Positions 1 through 9,120 are shown, counted from the first letter of the stretch. The stretch: DNA of 15,462 nt from Pyrinomonadaceae bacterium (GCA_013812565.1 JACCTF010000913.1:1-15462); one strand, 5' to 3'. Program-made: numbers and translations. The notes: a model not told the origin generated them from the letters alone.

Positions 1-954
1 CTCATCAACGAAACAGACGGTTGATAGTCGCGGATTAGTCTTAACGCTAACAGGGAACCACGTCGCGCCGCCGTTGCCGGTGGTAAGCACAAGGCCGCCG
101 CTGCCCGTCGCCCAACCGCGCTGCTCATCAATAAAATAGACGGAGAGCAGATCAGTTCGCGAGTAGACATCTATGCGCTGCCAAGTCCCGCCGCCGTCTT
201 CTGTGCGCAACACAACGCCGCCGTAGCCGACCGCAACGGCCCGCTTCGCGGAAGCAAACGCCACGCTCAAGAGCGCCGCTCCGCCTGCTTGTTCTTGTTG
301 CTTCCAACTAGCACCGCCGTCTGTCGTCAAAAGCAGAGTGCCGTATTCACCGACCGCCAGGCCGCGGCTCTCATCGGCAAACGAGATGGAGAAGAGATGA
401 GCGCTCACGCCTGAAGACTGCGCCCGCCAGGTGCGGCCACCATCCGTCGTAGCAATAATGTGCCCATAGGTTCCGACGGCCCAGCCAAGCCGCGCCGTGT
501 CTTTATGATCTTCAGCACTCTTCTGGTTTTGAATTTCCTTAACGAAAGCGACGCTGTAGAGATGATCTTTGACTCCGGTAGATTGCGGAGTCCATTCACG
601 ACCGCCGTTCTCTGTCGTCAGCACCACGCCGCGCGCGCCAACCGCAACGGCGCGTTCACGATCCTCAACGAAAATTCCGTAGAGAGTTGCAACCGCCGGT
701 GATGTCTGCTGCTCCCAAGTGAAGCCGCCGTTATCAGTGCGTAAAATCACCCCGTCAGCGCCAACCACCCAGCCGCGCTTGCCGTCTGCGGCGAAGCGAA
801 TGGTGTGAAGCGCGTTACCCTGCGGCAGCGGATTCTGCCACAACCAACCACGCTTTTGCGCCGCCGCTGTCACCACACACGCGCCGAGGCTCACCAGCAG
901 AAAGCACACGCTGGCGGCGAAAGGGCGTCGGAAGTTAGCAAAGAAAGGGAACAC
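1..954 (-). CDS. Secreted YCF48/BNR-repeat beta-propeller protein (3' end outside window)
   Basis: The frame is open from the GTG at 954 to the left edge, giving 318 codons without a stop. Residues 1-33 look like a signal peptide: FRR near residue 8, a hydrophobic core (about 16-28) and an AAA-Q cleavage site near residue 32. About seven repeats of some 41 residues follow. Each carries a VG..G.[VI]L.T core and an Asp-box-like ending (TDNGGFTW at 73-80, then TENGGREW, TTDGGRTW, TTDGGASW, TEDGGGTW, TGNGGATW). This is the repeat of YCF48/photosystem-II-assembly-factor-like and sortilin-type propellers, which in non-photosynthetic bacteria are usually exported proteins of unknown role. The third repeat has an insertion of about 12 charged residues. 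A TTG four codons upstream (966) is an alternative start, and no clear Shine-Dalgarno is seen. The fold is well supported; the function is not known. Confidence 0.85.
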   Translation of the reverse strand, partial: MFPFFANFRRPFAASVCFLLVSLGACVVTAAAQKRGWLWQNPLPQGNALHTIRFAADGKRGWVVGADGVILRTDNGGFTWEQQTSPAVATLYGIFVEDRERAVAVGARGVVLTTENGGREWTPQSTGVKDHLYSVAFVKEIQNQKSAEDHKDTARLGWAVGTYGHIIATTDGGRTWRAQSSGVSAHLFSISFADESRGLAVGEYGTLLLTTDGGASWKQQEQAGGAALLSVAFASAKRAVAVGYGGVVLRTEDGGGTWQRIDVYSRTDLLSVYFIDEQRGWATGSGGLVLTTGNGGATWFPVSVKTNPRLSTVCFVDE

Positions 955-1059
955 TTTATTAACAAACAATCAACGATGAGGTGATCAGGATATGTGGCAC
1001 ACGAGAAAATAAGTTACACAACAAACCGCTGGGGCGCAAAGAGATGAAACTAGAGTGGC

Positions 1060-1602
1060 TTAAGGATGTGTGGCCTGTTCTATTGAGGCAGCGCTTTCAG
1101 CAATAATCTGCTCAGCAATTTCACGCAGCATGTCTTCATCAACACGCCCAAGCGCGGCAATACGACGCGCGGCATCGTCGCAAGCTTCTTGAATAACCTG
1201 ACCGGCGTGCCCCTTCGTCCATTCCCATTGAATCCGGTGCTTCGTGGCCGCTTGGTCCAGTCGCTTCCACCACTCGTGGTTGGCCTTGCGTCGAAAGCGT
1301 CCGCTCATGGTCTCGACCACATAGCGTGAATCAGTAAACAGATGCACACGACACGGCTCATGCAATGTTTCAAGGCCAAGCGTGGCAGCGGCGATTTCAG
1401 CTTGTTGATTTGTCGCTTCGCCGAGATAGAGGCCAACGGCGCGCCACTTGCCGCGATAGCCGAGCAGTGCCACGCCCGCGGCCCGCGCATCCTCGCCACC
1501 GTTACCGAGACTCGATCCGTCAGAGAAGATTGTGACCTCTTTGGAAGGATGAGGGATGAAGGATGAAGGATGAGGGTTTGAAGATTTATCTGCCTTGTCC
1601 AT
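1060..1602 (-). CDS. rnhA: Ribonuclease HI
   Basis: This 180-residue protein cleaves RNA in RNA:DNA hybrids, acting on primers and R-loops in the cytoplasm. The RNase H fold starts at EVTIFSDGS near residue 22. The DEDD set is visible: D28 (FSDGS), E69 (NQQAE), D91 (FTDSRYV) and D142 (EACDDAA). The loop histidine is H132 in TKGHAG. The first 20 residues are not part of the domain: they have a 7-residue PHPS periodicity because they are written in 7-base tandem repeats (1546-1573). The chosen ATG has AAGGA about 11 bases upstream and lies 8 bases after the SbcC stop, so the two are probably co-transcribed. The usual GNPGPGG loop after the first Asp is altered (SSLGNGGEDA). The C-terminal tail is slightly longer than in E. 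coli RNase HI. The family is secure; the exact start is less so. Confidence 0.9.
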   Translation of the reverse strand: MDKADKSSNPHPSSFIPHPSKEVTIFSDGSSLGNGGEDARAAGVALLGYRGKWRAVGLYLGEATNQQAEIAAATLGLETLHEPCRVHLFTDSRYVVETMSGRFRRKANHEWWKRLDQAATKHRIQWEWTKGHAGQVIQEACDDAARRIAALGRVDEDMLREIAEQIIAESAASIEQATHP

Positions 1603-1655
1603 GTGTTGTTTTATCCTTCCGCGCTCATCATCTCGCCTTCATCCTTCTGCCCTTC
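1546..1655. repeat. Heptamer element spanning the sbcC-rnhA junction
   Basis: Four in-phase units (AGGATGA, GGGATGA, AGGATGA, AGGATGA) occupy 1546-1573, inside the rnhA start. On the other side of the rnhA start, the end of sbcC (about 1618-1655) contains matching units in inverse orientation, with 11 of 12 pairing bases at the outer end and then decayed heptamers. The element is therefore partly coding in both genes. The left array is clear; the right arm is an interpretation. Confidence 0.65.
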
Positions 1656-4600
1656 TACGAAGATGACGTGATCAACGGTTTCCTCAAACGCATCGTCATG
1701 TGAGATGACAAAGAGCTGATCGAAATGGCGCACCTGACCGATCTGCTGCGCGAGGCGTTCGCGGCGTTCGGCGTCCATGTTCACCGTCGGCTCGTCGAAG
1801 AAAGCGACGCGAATATCTGAGAGTTGTTTGAGCAGCGCGAGGCGGATGCTCAATGCTGCCGTCATCTGCTCGCCGCCTGAAAGATTGATGAATGAACGTT
1901 CATAGCCGCCTTCTTCCAGCATGATTTCGTAATCGCGCGACCAGCGTAGCGCGCGTCCCGCTTCACCGGTGATTTCGCGAAAGAGTTGATTGGCTTCAAT
2001 CGAGATGTTGTAAAGATAACTCTCAGTCACAAGTGGGCCGGCTTGCTTAAGTATGTCGCGCACAAAATCGGTTGCTTCGTGCAACGTCTCCAAACGTTCT
2101 TTCGCCCGAAACTCATCACGAAGCGACAAGCGTACTTCTTCAAGCCGCGCAAGGTCCGCCCTGAGCGCTTCGCTGCGTTCGCGCGCGTTGTCGAGTTGTG
2201 CACCCGCTGCTGCCGCGCGTTCGCGCACAAACGCAAGACCTCCGCGCTCAGTCGCATGTTGTTCAGAGTCGTAGCTGGCCGCGGCGCTCTCAAACGCGCG
2301 CCGTGCTTTTGCCGCTTCACGCGCCGTGCGTTCGGCTTCGTGCTCCGCTCTGGCAACCTCTGCTTGCCGCGTTGGTAGCGTCGCTGCAAGCGCGGCGGAA
2401 GTAAGATGCTCGCGATACGCACCGCTTGTTCGATCGCGAATCGCGGAAGCCTCCGCCCACCTTGTATCTAAGCCTGCGAATCGCTCCAACCCTTTTTCGA
2501 GCGCTTGGCTTTGATTCGAAAGAGTATTGAGCGCGTCACGCGCGGCTTGTGCTTCGACCTCTAAAAATGCTTCACGTTCCGCTTCGGCTCGTAGAGCGGC
2601 AGCCCGGCCGCGCGGATCGTTTAACTTGCGCAGTCGCCCTTCGACATCTGCGATTTCCTGCTCCAACGAAGCGATAACGTTCGCCGCGGCCGCCGTGTCG
2701 GCGTGCTCCTCCTTCTTGCGTTTACCTTCCGTCTCAATCTCTCTGAGACGCCTTTTGAGTGGCTCCAGCTCCGCATAGCGCAACACCGCTTCACGCGCCG
2801 TCTTCAGTTCTCCATCAGTGCCGAACAATTGCATTTTCAACGCTTGCAAACGTTTTGGGCTGACATCCGGCAGCGCCGCTATCTCTTGATCGAGACGTGC
2901 GAGAGCGGCTTCACGTTCCATCAGCAACTGATGTTCGTTTGCAAGTTGAGTTTGTGTGCTTTCGATCCGCGAAGAATGTTTCTCGGCTTCGCGTGCCGCG
3001 CGCGTTGCCACTCCGAGGTTCGTGTGTTGTTTCTCAAGATGGTTGAGCTGAGCGCTGTTGGTCGCCAGGTGATCCGCGAAGTAGCTTTCAAGCGTCTGGC
3101 CCTCACCGATGTTCAGACAGCGCTCTGACAGAATCGGGCAGAGTCCGCCTTTAACTTCGGCGCGCATTCTTTGATCGCGTGATATTTCAGCTCGCAGATG
3201 AGCAAGCTGCTCGGAGAGTTCACGTTCGCGCGTCTCTAATTGCGCCACCTCGGCAGCCTTCGCTGAAAATCCGGCAAGATCAGCAATCTCTTTTTCGAGC
3301 GTTGTGACGATGCGCCGCAAACGCTCGGCATCGCGCACAATCTCGCGACGTTGATTGAGCAGATGCTTGTGGCTTGTCGCTGCTTCGCTCGTGCGGCTGA
3401 GCGTCGTCTCAATATCAATGCGGTCGCTTTCCAACTGTTCTACACGTGTCTGCGCACCGCACGATGCTTCCGCGTGTTTGATGCGCTCACGAATCTCCTT
3501 GTGCTGCAGTCGCAAGTTTTCAAGCTCGGCATCAAACCGCACAAGGCGTTCGCGAGCCGCCAGAGAGCGTGCGCGTAGATCACGCAGACGCTCGCGCTCG
3601 CGCTCCAACTCCTCCTGTTCTCTGATCTCGTGTGCGAGTTCGAGAAGCGTGAGGCGCGCGCCCTCGGCGCGGCTGCGCGCTTCTTCAACCTGGCGCGCAC
3701 GGCTCTCAGCCGCCATGACTTCTCTGGCGGTGCGCTCTGCTTCGGTGCGCAATTGATCGCGCTCGCTTCGCTCCGCCTCAAGCTCGCGTAGATGCTCAAG
3801 CGCCGTGGAGTGCGCTTGGTAATCCGCTTCCGTCGCGCGCTGCCGCGCAAGCGCTTGTTCGGCTCTCTCTCGCTCGTTGCGCAGTTCTGCCAGTCGTCGT
3901 TCGCTTCCGCTTTGTTCGATGGCAAGACGGCTGGCAAGCGCGCTCGTGTCGCGTACCAGTCGCTCCGCCTGGTCTAAAAGGCTGACAACTTCAGCGCGCT
4001 CGTCCGCTTCTCTGTGCAGCGCAGCAAGCGCTTGTTCTAGTTCCCCGGTTCGTTCCGAAGCAACCCGGTGTTCTTCGATTAGTTCGTCGTAGCGCGCAAG
4101 CTGGCCTTCAACGCTTGCGATGCGCTCGCGCACTTCGCCCGCGCGGTCGCGGATTAAGTTAATAGTATCGCGCAGACGTTCGGCGCTTTCGCGGTATTCT
4201 TCGACTTTGAGCAGACGGTCAAAAGCTGCTTTGCGCGGTCCTGGAGCAAGCAGAAACTCAGCGGTGAACGAACCTTGCGGAACGCCGATGGCGGAACGAA
4301 ACAGAGCTTTTAGGTCGGTGCCGGGTTCGATCCCAAGGTGCTGATGAACAAACGCGGTGACATCCGTTTTGCCCTCCGCGAGGCGCAGGTTCAGAACGGG
4401 ATCGTGGACGTAATAGCGCTGCCCTGTGTCGCGGTGAACGGTGTATTGCCGCTCATCTACGTCGCTCTCAAAAGTCACGCTGACCGAGCCACGCTTTGCG
4501 CCGCGTCGCAGGAAATCCTCTTTACGATAATCGAGCACATCGAAGAGCGCCCACGCGATGGCTTCAAGGATAGTGGTCTTGCCCGCGCCGTTGCGGCCCA

Positions 4601-4685
4601 CAATCGCGGTCGTGCCGCGCTCGAAAGTGAACTCGGCGCGCTCGTAAGATTTGATGTCTTCTAATTCAACACGCGTGACATGCAT
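1611..4685 (-). CDS. sbcC: SbcC/Rad50-like SMC-family ATPase
   Basis: The product is a 1024-residue ABC-type ATPase with head, long coiled coil and head, as in SbcC/Rad50, which work with an Mre11/SbcD nuclease on DNA ends and hairpins. Walker A is GRNGAGKTT (30-38). The signature motif LSGGEQ starts at 935. Walker B is VAFFDEP with D964/E965, and the H-loop is ISHDD with H996. Between the heads lies heptad-rich Glu/Arg/Ala coiled coil. At its midpoint, where Rad50 has a CXXC zinc hook, there are C516 and C523 in CPILSERC, a CX6C spacing. I start at the ATG (4685); the frame stays open to a TTG at 4697, but that codon touches a heptamer repeat and adds only four residues. No sbcD-like gene is adjacent. 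The last dozen residues (GQKDEGEMMSAEG) are apparently encoded by a decayed heptamer array. A RecN- or SMC-like role is less likely given the motif order and midpoint cysteines. Confidence 0.88.
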   Translation of the reverse strand: MHVTRVELEDIKSYERAEFTFERGTTAIVGRNGAGKTTILEAIAWALFDVLDYRKEDFLRRGAKRGSVSVTFESDVDERQYTVHRDTGQRYYVHDPVLNLRLAEGKTDVTAFVHQHLGIEPGTDLKALFRSAIGVPQGSFTAEFLLAPGPRKAAFDRLLKVEEYRESAERLRDTINLIRDRAGEVRERIASVEGQLARYDELIEEHRVASERTGELEQALAALHREADERAEVVSLLDQAERLVRDTSALASRLAIEQSGSERRLAELRNERERAEQALARQRATEADYQAHSTALEHLRELEAERSERDQLRTEAERTAREVMAAESRARQVEEARSRAEGARLTLLELAHEIREQEELERERERLRDLRARSLAARERLVRFDAELENLRLQHKEIRERIKHAEASCGAQTRVEQLESDRIDIETTLSRTSEAATSHKHLLNQRREIVRDAERLRRIVTTLEKEIADLAGFSAKAAEVAQLETRERELSEQLAHLRAEISRDQRMRAEVKGGLCPILSERCLNIGEGQTLESYFADHLATNSAQLNHLEKQHTNLGVATRAAREAEKHSSRIESTQTQLANEHQLLMEREAALARLDQEIAALPDVSPKRLQALKMQLFGTDGELKTAREAVLRYAELEPLKRRLREIETEGKRKKEEHADTAAAANVIASLEQEIADVEGRLRKLNDPRGRAAALRAEAEREAFLEVEAQAARDALNTLSNQSQALEKGLERFAGLDTRWAEASAIRDRTSGAYREHLTSAALAATLPTRQAEVARAEHEAERTAREAAKARRAFESAAASYDSEQHATERGGLAFVRERAAAAGAQLDNARERSEALRADLARLEEVRLSLRDEFRAKERLETLHEATDFVRDILKQAGPLVTESYLYNISIEANQLFREITGEAGRALRWSRDYEIMLEEGGYERSFINLSGGEQMTAALSIRLALLKQLSDIRVAFFDEPTVNMDAERRERLAQQIGQVRHFDQLFVISHDDAFEETVDHVIFVEGQKDEGEMMSAEG

Positions 4686-4697
4686 GACAAATCTCAA

Positions 4698-4744
4698 AGT
4701 GACGAGTGATGAGTGAACAGTGACAAGACAGAAGCGATGTTAGA
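4698..4744. repeat. Heptamer array, apparent half-element upstream of sbcC
   Basis: Four consecutive 7-base units (AGTGACG, AGTGATG, AGTGAAC, AGTGACA) occupy 4698-4725. They are followed by a segment resembling the arm-loop junction of the element beside recR (GTGACAAGA then AAGC). No matching inverted arm is visible in the next 100 bases, so this looks like a truncated or decayed copy. It lies just before the sbcC start on the minus strand. Confidence 0.65.
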
Positions 4745-4842
4745 TAAATGCTGGTGCTGAGACTTCGAGCGCTGTGGACTATGTTTATCTGTTGGGGGCA
4801 GCAGAGTCAGCTACCGGATCAGCTATAACAATCGAACTATTA

Positions 4843-5044
4843 TCAACGTGCTCGATTCTTTTTTTTCATCACGCTCCTCTTAGCTTTATGTGCTGAGGCA
4901 GAGTCGGACTTTTGCTGCTGCACATAAATTGGTTCATCCCAAGCTTCATCAGTGTTGCTCTGATTAACCACGGGTTCATCAATACCATCATCAGAAAAGG
5001 GAGCAGCCTCCTCAGTATTGTTCGTGTCGGCGGCTGTGTTCTGC

Positions 5045-5052
<8 letters not shown>
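4843..5052 (-). CDS. Small acidic hypothetical protein, overlapping the lepA stop
   Basis: This 69-residue ORF starts with ATG inside the last codons of lepA; the genes overlap by 8 bases in different frames, which suggests translational coupling. Residues 1-50 are rich in Asp, Glu, Asn, Gln and Thr, including two DEP tripeptides (GIDEPVV and WDEPIYV). Residues 55-69 are strongly basic ([15 protein letters not shown]). There is no signal peptide, membrane segment or motif that I recognise, and the composition suggests a disordered protein. Base composition is more AT-rich than in its neighbours. No strong Shine-Dalgarno is visible, so if real it probably depends on ribosomes finishing lepA. 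It could be a chance ORF, but the coupled position and the acidic-then-basic layout argue for a gene. Confidence 0.5.
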
Positions 5053-6844
<1,792 letters not shown>

Positions 6845-6849
6845 TACCT

Positions 6850-6919
6850 AAGTCCAATGTCCAAAGTCTAAAGTCCAAAGCCTAAAGCCCAAGAACTTTA
6901 GACTTTGGACATTGGACTT
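6850..6919. repeat. Heptamer inverted-repeat element, perfect 25-bp arms
   Basis: Six 7-base units run in phase from 6850 to 6891 (AAGTCCA, ATGTCCA, AAGTCTA, AAGTCCA, AAGCCTA, AAGCCCA). Bases 6895-6919 are the exact reverse complement of 6850-6874, giving a perfect 25-base stem with a 20-base loop. No T-run follows on either strand, so it is not a classic intrinsic terminator. It lies between the ROK gene terminator and the lepA start, so it probably falls in the lepA promoter or 5' leader. Confidence 0.9.
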
Positions 6920-6937
6920 CAGATTAATTTCTACCAT

Positions 6938-6971
6938 AACAAAACGGGCGCGAAACCGCACGGGCGCCCGT
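6938..6971 (-). terminator. Probable intrinsic terminator of the ROK gene
   Basis: Read on the minus strand, the segment 53 bases past the ROK stop forms an 8-base GC-rich stem (ACGGGCGC at 6944-6951 paired with GCGCCCGT at 6964-6971, 12-base loop). It is followed directly by TTTGTT. This is the expected form of a Rho-independent terminator and would separate ROK transcription from lepA. The T-tract is short and interrupted, so termination may be partial. Confidence 0.6.
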
Positions 6972-7023
6972 GTTTAGCAGTACCTTTTGGAAGGCTTAAT
7001 GTGTCAAGACTTTTGCGAAGCGC

Positions 7024-7998
7024 TTACGGTACACTCTTCTGTGTCGTATCGCGCGCGAGCAGCGCGGCTCCGACAGGAACAGCATCAGCACCGAGGGTCG
7101 CGGCGACGAGTTGCGTTGCCTCAAAGCAGGGTTGGAAGGAGCGACGCTTGGCTTCAATGGCGATTGGATTAAGGATGAGCTCGCCTGCCTCCATAACGCC
7201 GCCGCCGAAGACGATGCGTTCGATATTCAGCAGGTTGATTACAACGGCAACGGCTGTGCCGATGAACTTGCCCGTCCGCTCGATCATCATCAACGCGAAG
7301 TCGTCACCGGTTCTCGCTTCACGCGCGATGTCAGTCGCCGTAAAGTTTCTGTTCAACGCAAGACGGGAGAGCGATGAAGTGCTGTCACGGTTAAGCCGCT
7401 CGTGCGTGCGCCGGACGATGTTGGGAGCGGCGGCAACCGTTTCAAGGCAACCGCGATTGCCACACACGCACTCGTTGCCTTCGGGATCAATCGTGATGTG
7501 GCCGAACTCACCGGCAAACCCGGTTGCGCCGAGCCACAACTTGCCGTCGAGAATGAGCGCGCCGCCCACGCCTGAGCCGATGGTGACATAGAACATGTTA
7601 CGACTGCCGCGCCCGGCGCCGACCATGTACTCGCCATAGGCGGCAGCATTAGCATCATTAACAAGCACTGCGGGGAGTTTGGTCGCACGCTGGAGTTCAG
7701 CACCCAAATCGCCGCGGAGCACTGCCGGCAAATCGGAAGCAATGACGATGCGGTTTGTTTGAGGATCAATGAGGCCGGGGATGCCGAGACCGATGCCGAT
7801 CACAGGAGTTGCTCCAGCCGCATCGCGTAGCTCGGTGACGAGGCGCTCCACCTGAGGCGATACGCTTGCGTCGCTGTCGAGTGCAGCTTGTCGGCGTTCG
7901 AGCACGCTGCCATCACCCTTGACAAGCGCCGCGCGTAATATCGGGCTATAAACATCGACGCCAATAAAACTGCTTGTTGTTTGAGTCGGGTGAATCAC
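7024..7998 (-). CDS. ROK-family protein (glucokinase-like) with atypical phosphate loop
   Basis: The 324-residue protein starts with GTG, preceded by GGAG ten bases upstream, and has the length and motif order of ROK sugar kinases without a DNA-binding domain. Visible features are GIGIPG-like GLGIPGLID (71-78), the catalytic-Asp motif LVNDANAAAYGE (N114, D115), TIGSGVGG (139-146), EFGH (164-167), and the zinc site H167 with C177, C179 and C184 in CVCGNRGCLE. Family members phosphorylate glucose or N-acyl sugars with ATP. The odd point is the first loop: ROK kinases usually have DIGGTK, but here it reads GVDVYSPILRAAL, keeping D15 but losing GGT. It may be a kinase with altered ATP binding or a non-catalytic sugar sensor. 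It is transcribed divergently from the DedA gene and stands alone, so the substrate is not predictable. Confidence 0.88.
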   Translation of the reverse strand: MIHPTQTTSSFIGVDVYSPILRAALVKGDGSVLERRQAALDSDASVSPQVERLVTELRDAAGATPVIGIGLGIPGLIDPQTNRIVIASDLPAVLRGDLGAELQRATKLPAVLVNDANAAAYGEYMVGAGRGSRNMFYVTIGSGVGGALILDGKLWLGATGFAGEFGHITIDPEGNECVCGNRGCLETVAAAPNIVRRTHERLNRDSTSSLSRLALNRNFTATDIAREARTGDDFALMMIERTGKFIGTAVAVVINLLNIERIVFGGGVMEAGELILNPIAIEAKRRSFQPCFEATQLVAATLGADAVPVGAALLARDTTQKSVP

Positions 7999-8262
7999 TG
8001 GTTAATGTCTCCAGGTGAAGCGATTAGTGGTTATGCGAGAGGGACAAGAAGACCGCGAAAATGGTAGCAAGGGGTTGGAGAGACTGTCAAACAGAGCTTT
8101 CTCATGTAGAATGACGCGCCCACTTTACGCGCTCAACCCTCGGAGAACGCCTAAAGCAGGCAGGCAGGCACGCACGAGCGATACATCGTTTGCTATTTAA
8201 GGGTTTAACAGTAAGTCTCACCTCGATTGAGCATCGCTTGCTGCCCATCGAAATTATTTAAC
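7999..8262. other. Divergent intergenic region between ROK and DedA genes
   Basis: This 264-base spacer should hold promoters for both flanking genes, but I see no convincing -35/-10 pair. It contains a run of GCAG tetranucleotides (about 8157-8172) and an imperfect direct repeat of CATCG[T/C]TTGCT at 8184-8194 and 8232-8242, 48 bases apart. Unlike most gaps in this window it has no heptamer hairpin. The open frame inside it (8015-8200) has no family features and is not called. Confidence 0.4.
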
Positions 8263-9024
8263 ATGGACGAACGATTCTTCTATGAATTAGTAGAGCTGTA
8301 CGGGCTTTATGCGGTTTTCTTCTTGGCGATGATCGAGGGGGACATTACGCTGCTGCTTGCAGGCGTCTTAGCCCATAGTCAGTTCTTCGGGGAGTATAGT
8401 TTTTTCAAGGTGCTCACCGCCGGTACGCTCGGCGGCGTGACGAGCGACGCCATCGCCTACGCATTGGGAAATTCGTTTAGAACGAGCGTCCGCGAGTACC
8501 GCTTCTACCGCGCCGCCCGCCCGCGCATCGAACGCTTAACGGAGAAGTTCGGCATCCTTTCCATCCTCCTCTCAAAGTACATATATGGACTTCGAACGGC
8601 TTCGTGTATTTTTTACGGCGTGGCAAAGATGCCTTATCAGCGCTTCATACCGCTGACGTTGGCGAGCTGTTTCCTGTGGGCCTTTATCTTGAGCGGCGCA
8701 GGCTACTTCTTCAGCGGTACAATCGAAACCTTAATCGGCGACTTCCATCAAATCGGTATATACCTGCTTGTCATCGTTGTCGTTGGCATTGTGGGCTTCT
8801 ACCTGCTTGAACGTTTCTGGCTCGCTAAGAAGGTCGAAGAAGCTGATCCAGAGCGCGTCCATAAGCTTGAGCATGCCGCCCAAGAGAAGCTCCACGTGCT
8901 CAGCCACGAAATTCAGGAACACATACATCTACGGCGCTCGCCGAAGTCCCGTCGCAAAAGCGCGCCGAAGCAGAAGCGCTTAGTGAAGAACCGTGAAGCA
9001 AAAGCGACTATAAAGAAAGGATGA
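8263..9024 (+). CDS. DedA-family (VTT/SNARE-associated) membrane protein
   Basis: The product is 253 residues with hydrophobic segments near 12-38, 48-68, 128-152 and 164-185. It has DedA landmarks: acidic residues E25 and D27 in MIEGDITLLLAGVLAH, a Gly-rich AGTLGG...SDAIAYALG block with D62, and SKYIYGLRTASCIFYGVAKMPYQRF (104-128), matching the family RFxPGxR region. DedA proteins are inner-membrane, lipid- or proton-linked transporters implicated in undecaprenyl-phosphate or phospholipid flipping. Here the first conserved Arg of that region is Lys (K105) while R111 is kept. A cytoplasmic tail of about 65 residues follows the last membrane segment, His/Glu-rich and then strongly basic (RRSPKSRRKSAPKQKR). 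I use the ATG at 8263; the frame is open to a TTG at 8227, but the conserved protein begins here. No clear Shine-Dalgarno is present. Confidence 0.85.
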   Translation: MDERFFYELVELYGLYAVFFLAMIEGDITLLLAGVLAHSQFFGEYSFFKVLTAGTLGGVTSDAIAYALGNSFRTSVREYRFYRAARPRIERLTEKFGILSILLSKYIYGLRTASCIFYGVAKMPYQRFIPLTLASCFLWAFILSGAGYFFSGTIETLIGDFHQIGIYLLVIVVVGIVGFYLLERFWLAKKVEEADPERVHKLEHAAQEKLHVLSHEIQEHIHLRRSPKSRRKSAPKQKRLVKNREAKATIKKG

Positions 9025-9035
9025 GGTGAAGGGCA

Positions 9036-9106
9036 CAGAAGTCAGAAGACAGAATGCCAAGGCGAAAGACTTTATTCCGGTTCTGACTCCTGACTTCTGA
9101 TTTCTG
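9036..9106. repeat. Heptamer inverted-repeat element between DedA and GHMP genes
   Basis: The left arm has 7-base units AGAAGTC, AGAAGAC and AGAATGC from 9037. The right arm has CTGACTC, CTGACTT and CTGATTT from 9083. Bases 9036-9054 pair with 9081-9099 at 17 of 19 positions across a 26-base loop. It starts 11 bases after the DedA stop and ends 14 bases before the next ATG, so it occupies almost the whole spacer. Confidence 0.85.
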
Positions 9107-9120
9107 TTTCCTTATTGATT

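Noticed and set aside
405..702. Open frames on both strands within the propeller gene
   Set aside because: They lie in other frames of a continuous repeat-protein frame (1-954, minus) and lack family features.
1986..4664. Many plus-strand frames rich in Arg and Ser opposite sbcC
   Set aside because: They are antisense shadows of a GC-rich coiled-coil gene; their composition reflects reverse-complemented Glu/Arg/Ala codons.
4742..4790. AGATAAA / TTTATCT inverted pair downstream of the half-element
   Set aside because: Only 7 bases with a 35-base loop; easily expected by chance.
6850..6919. Intrinsic terminator reading of the 25-bp hairpin
   Set aside because: No T-run on either strand, and a better terminator lies at 6938-6971.
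6905..7591. Long plus-strand frame of 228 codons opposite the ROK gene
   Set aside because: It overlaps a well-supported ROK protein and its composition is that of an antisense shadow.
8015..8200. 61-codon frame in the ROK-DedA spacer
   Set aside because: No motif, no ribosome binding site, and the region is expected to hold promoters.
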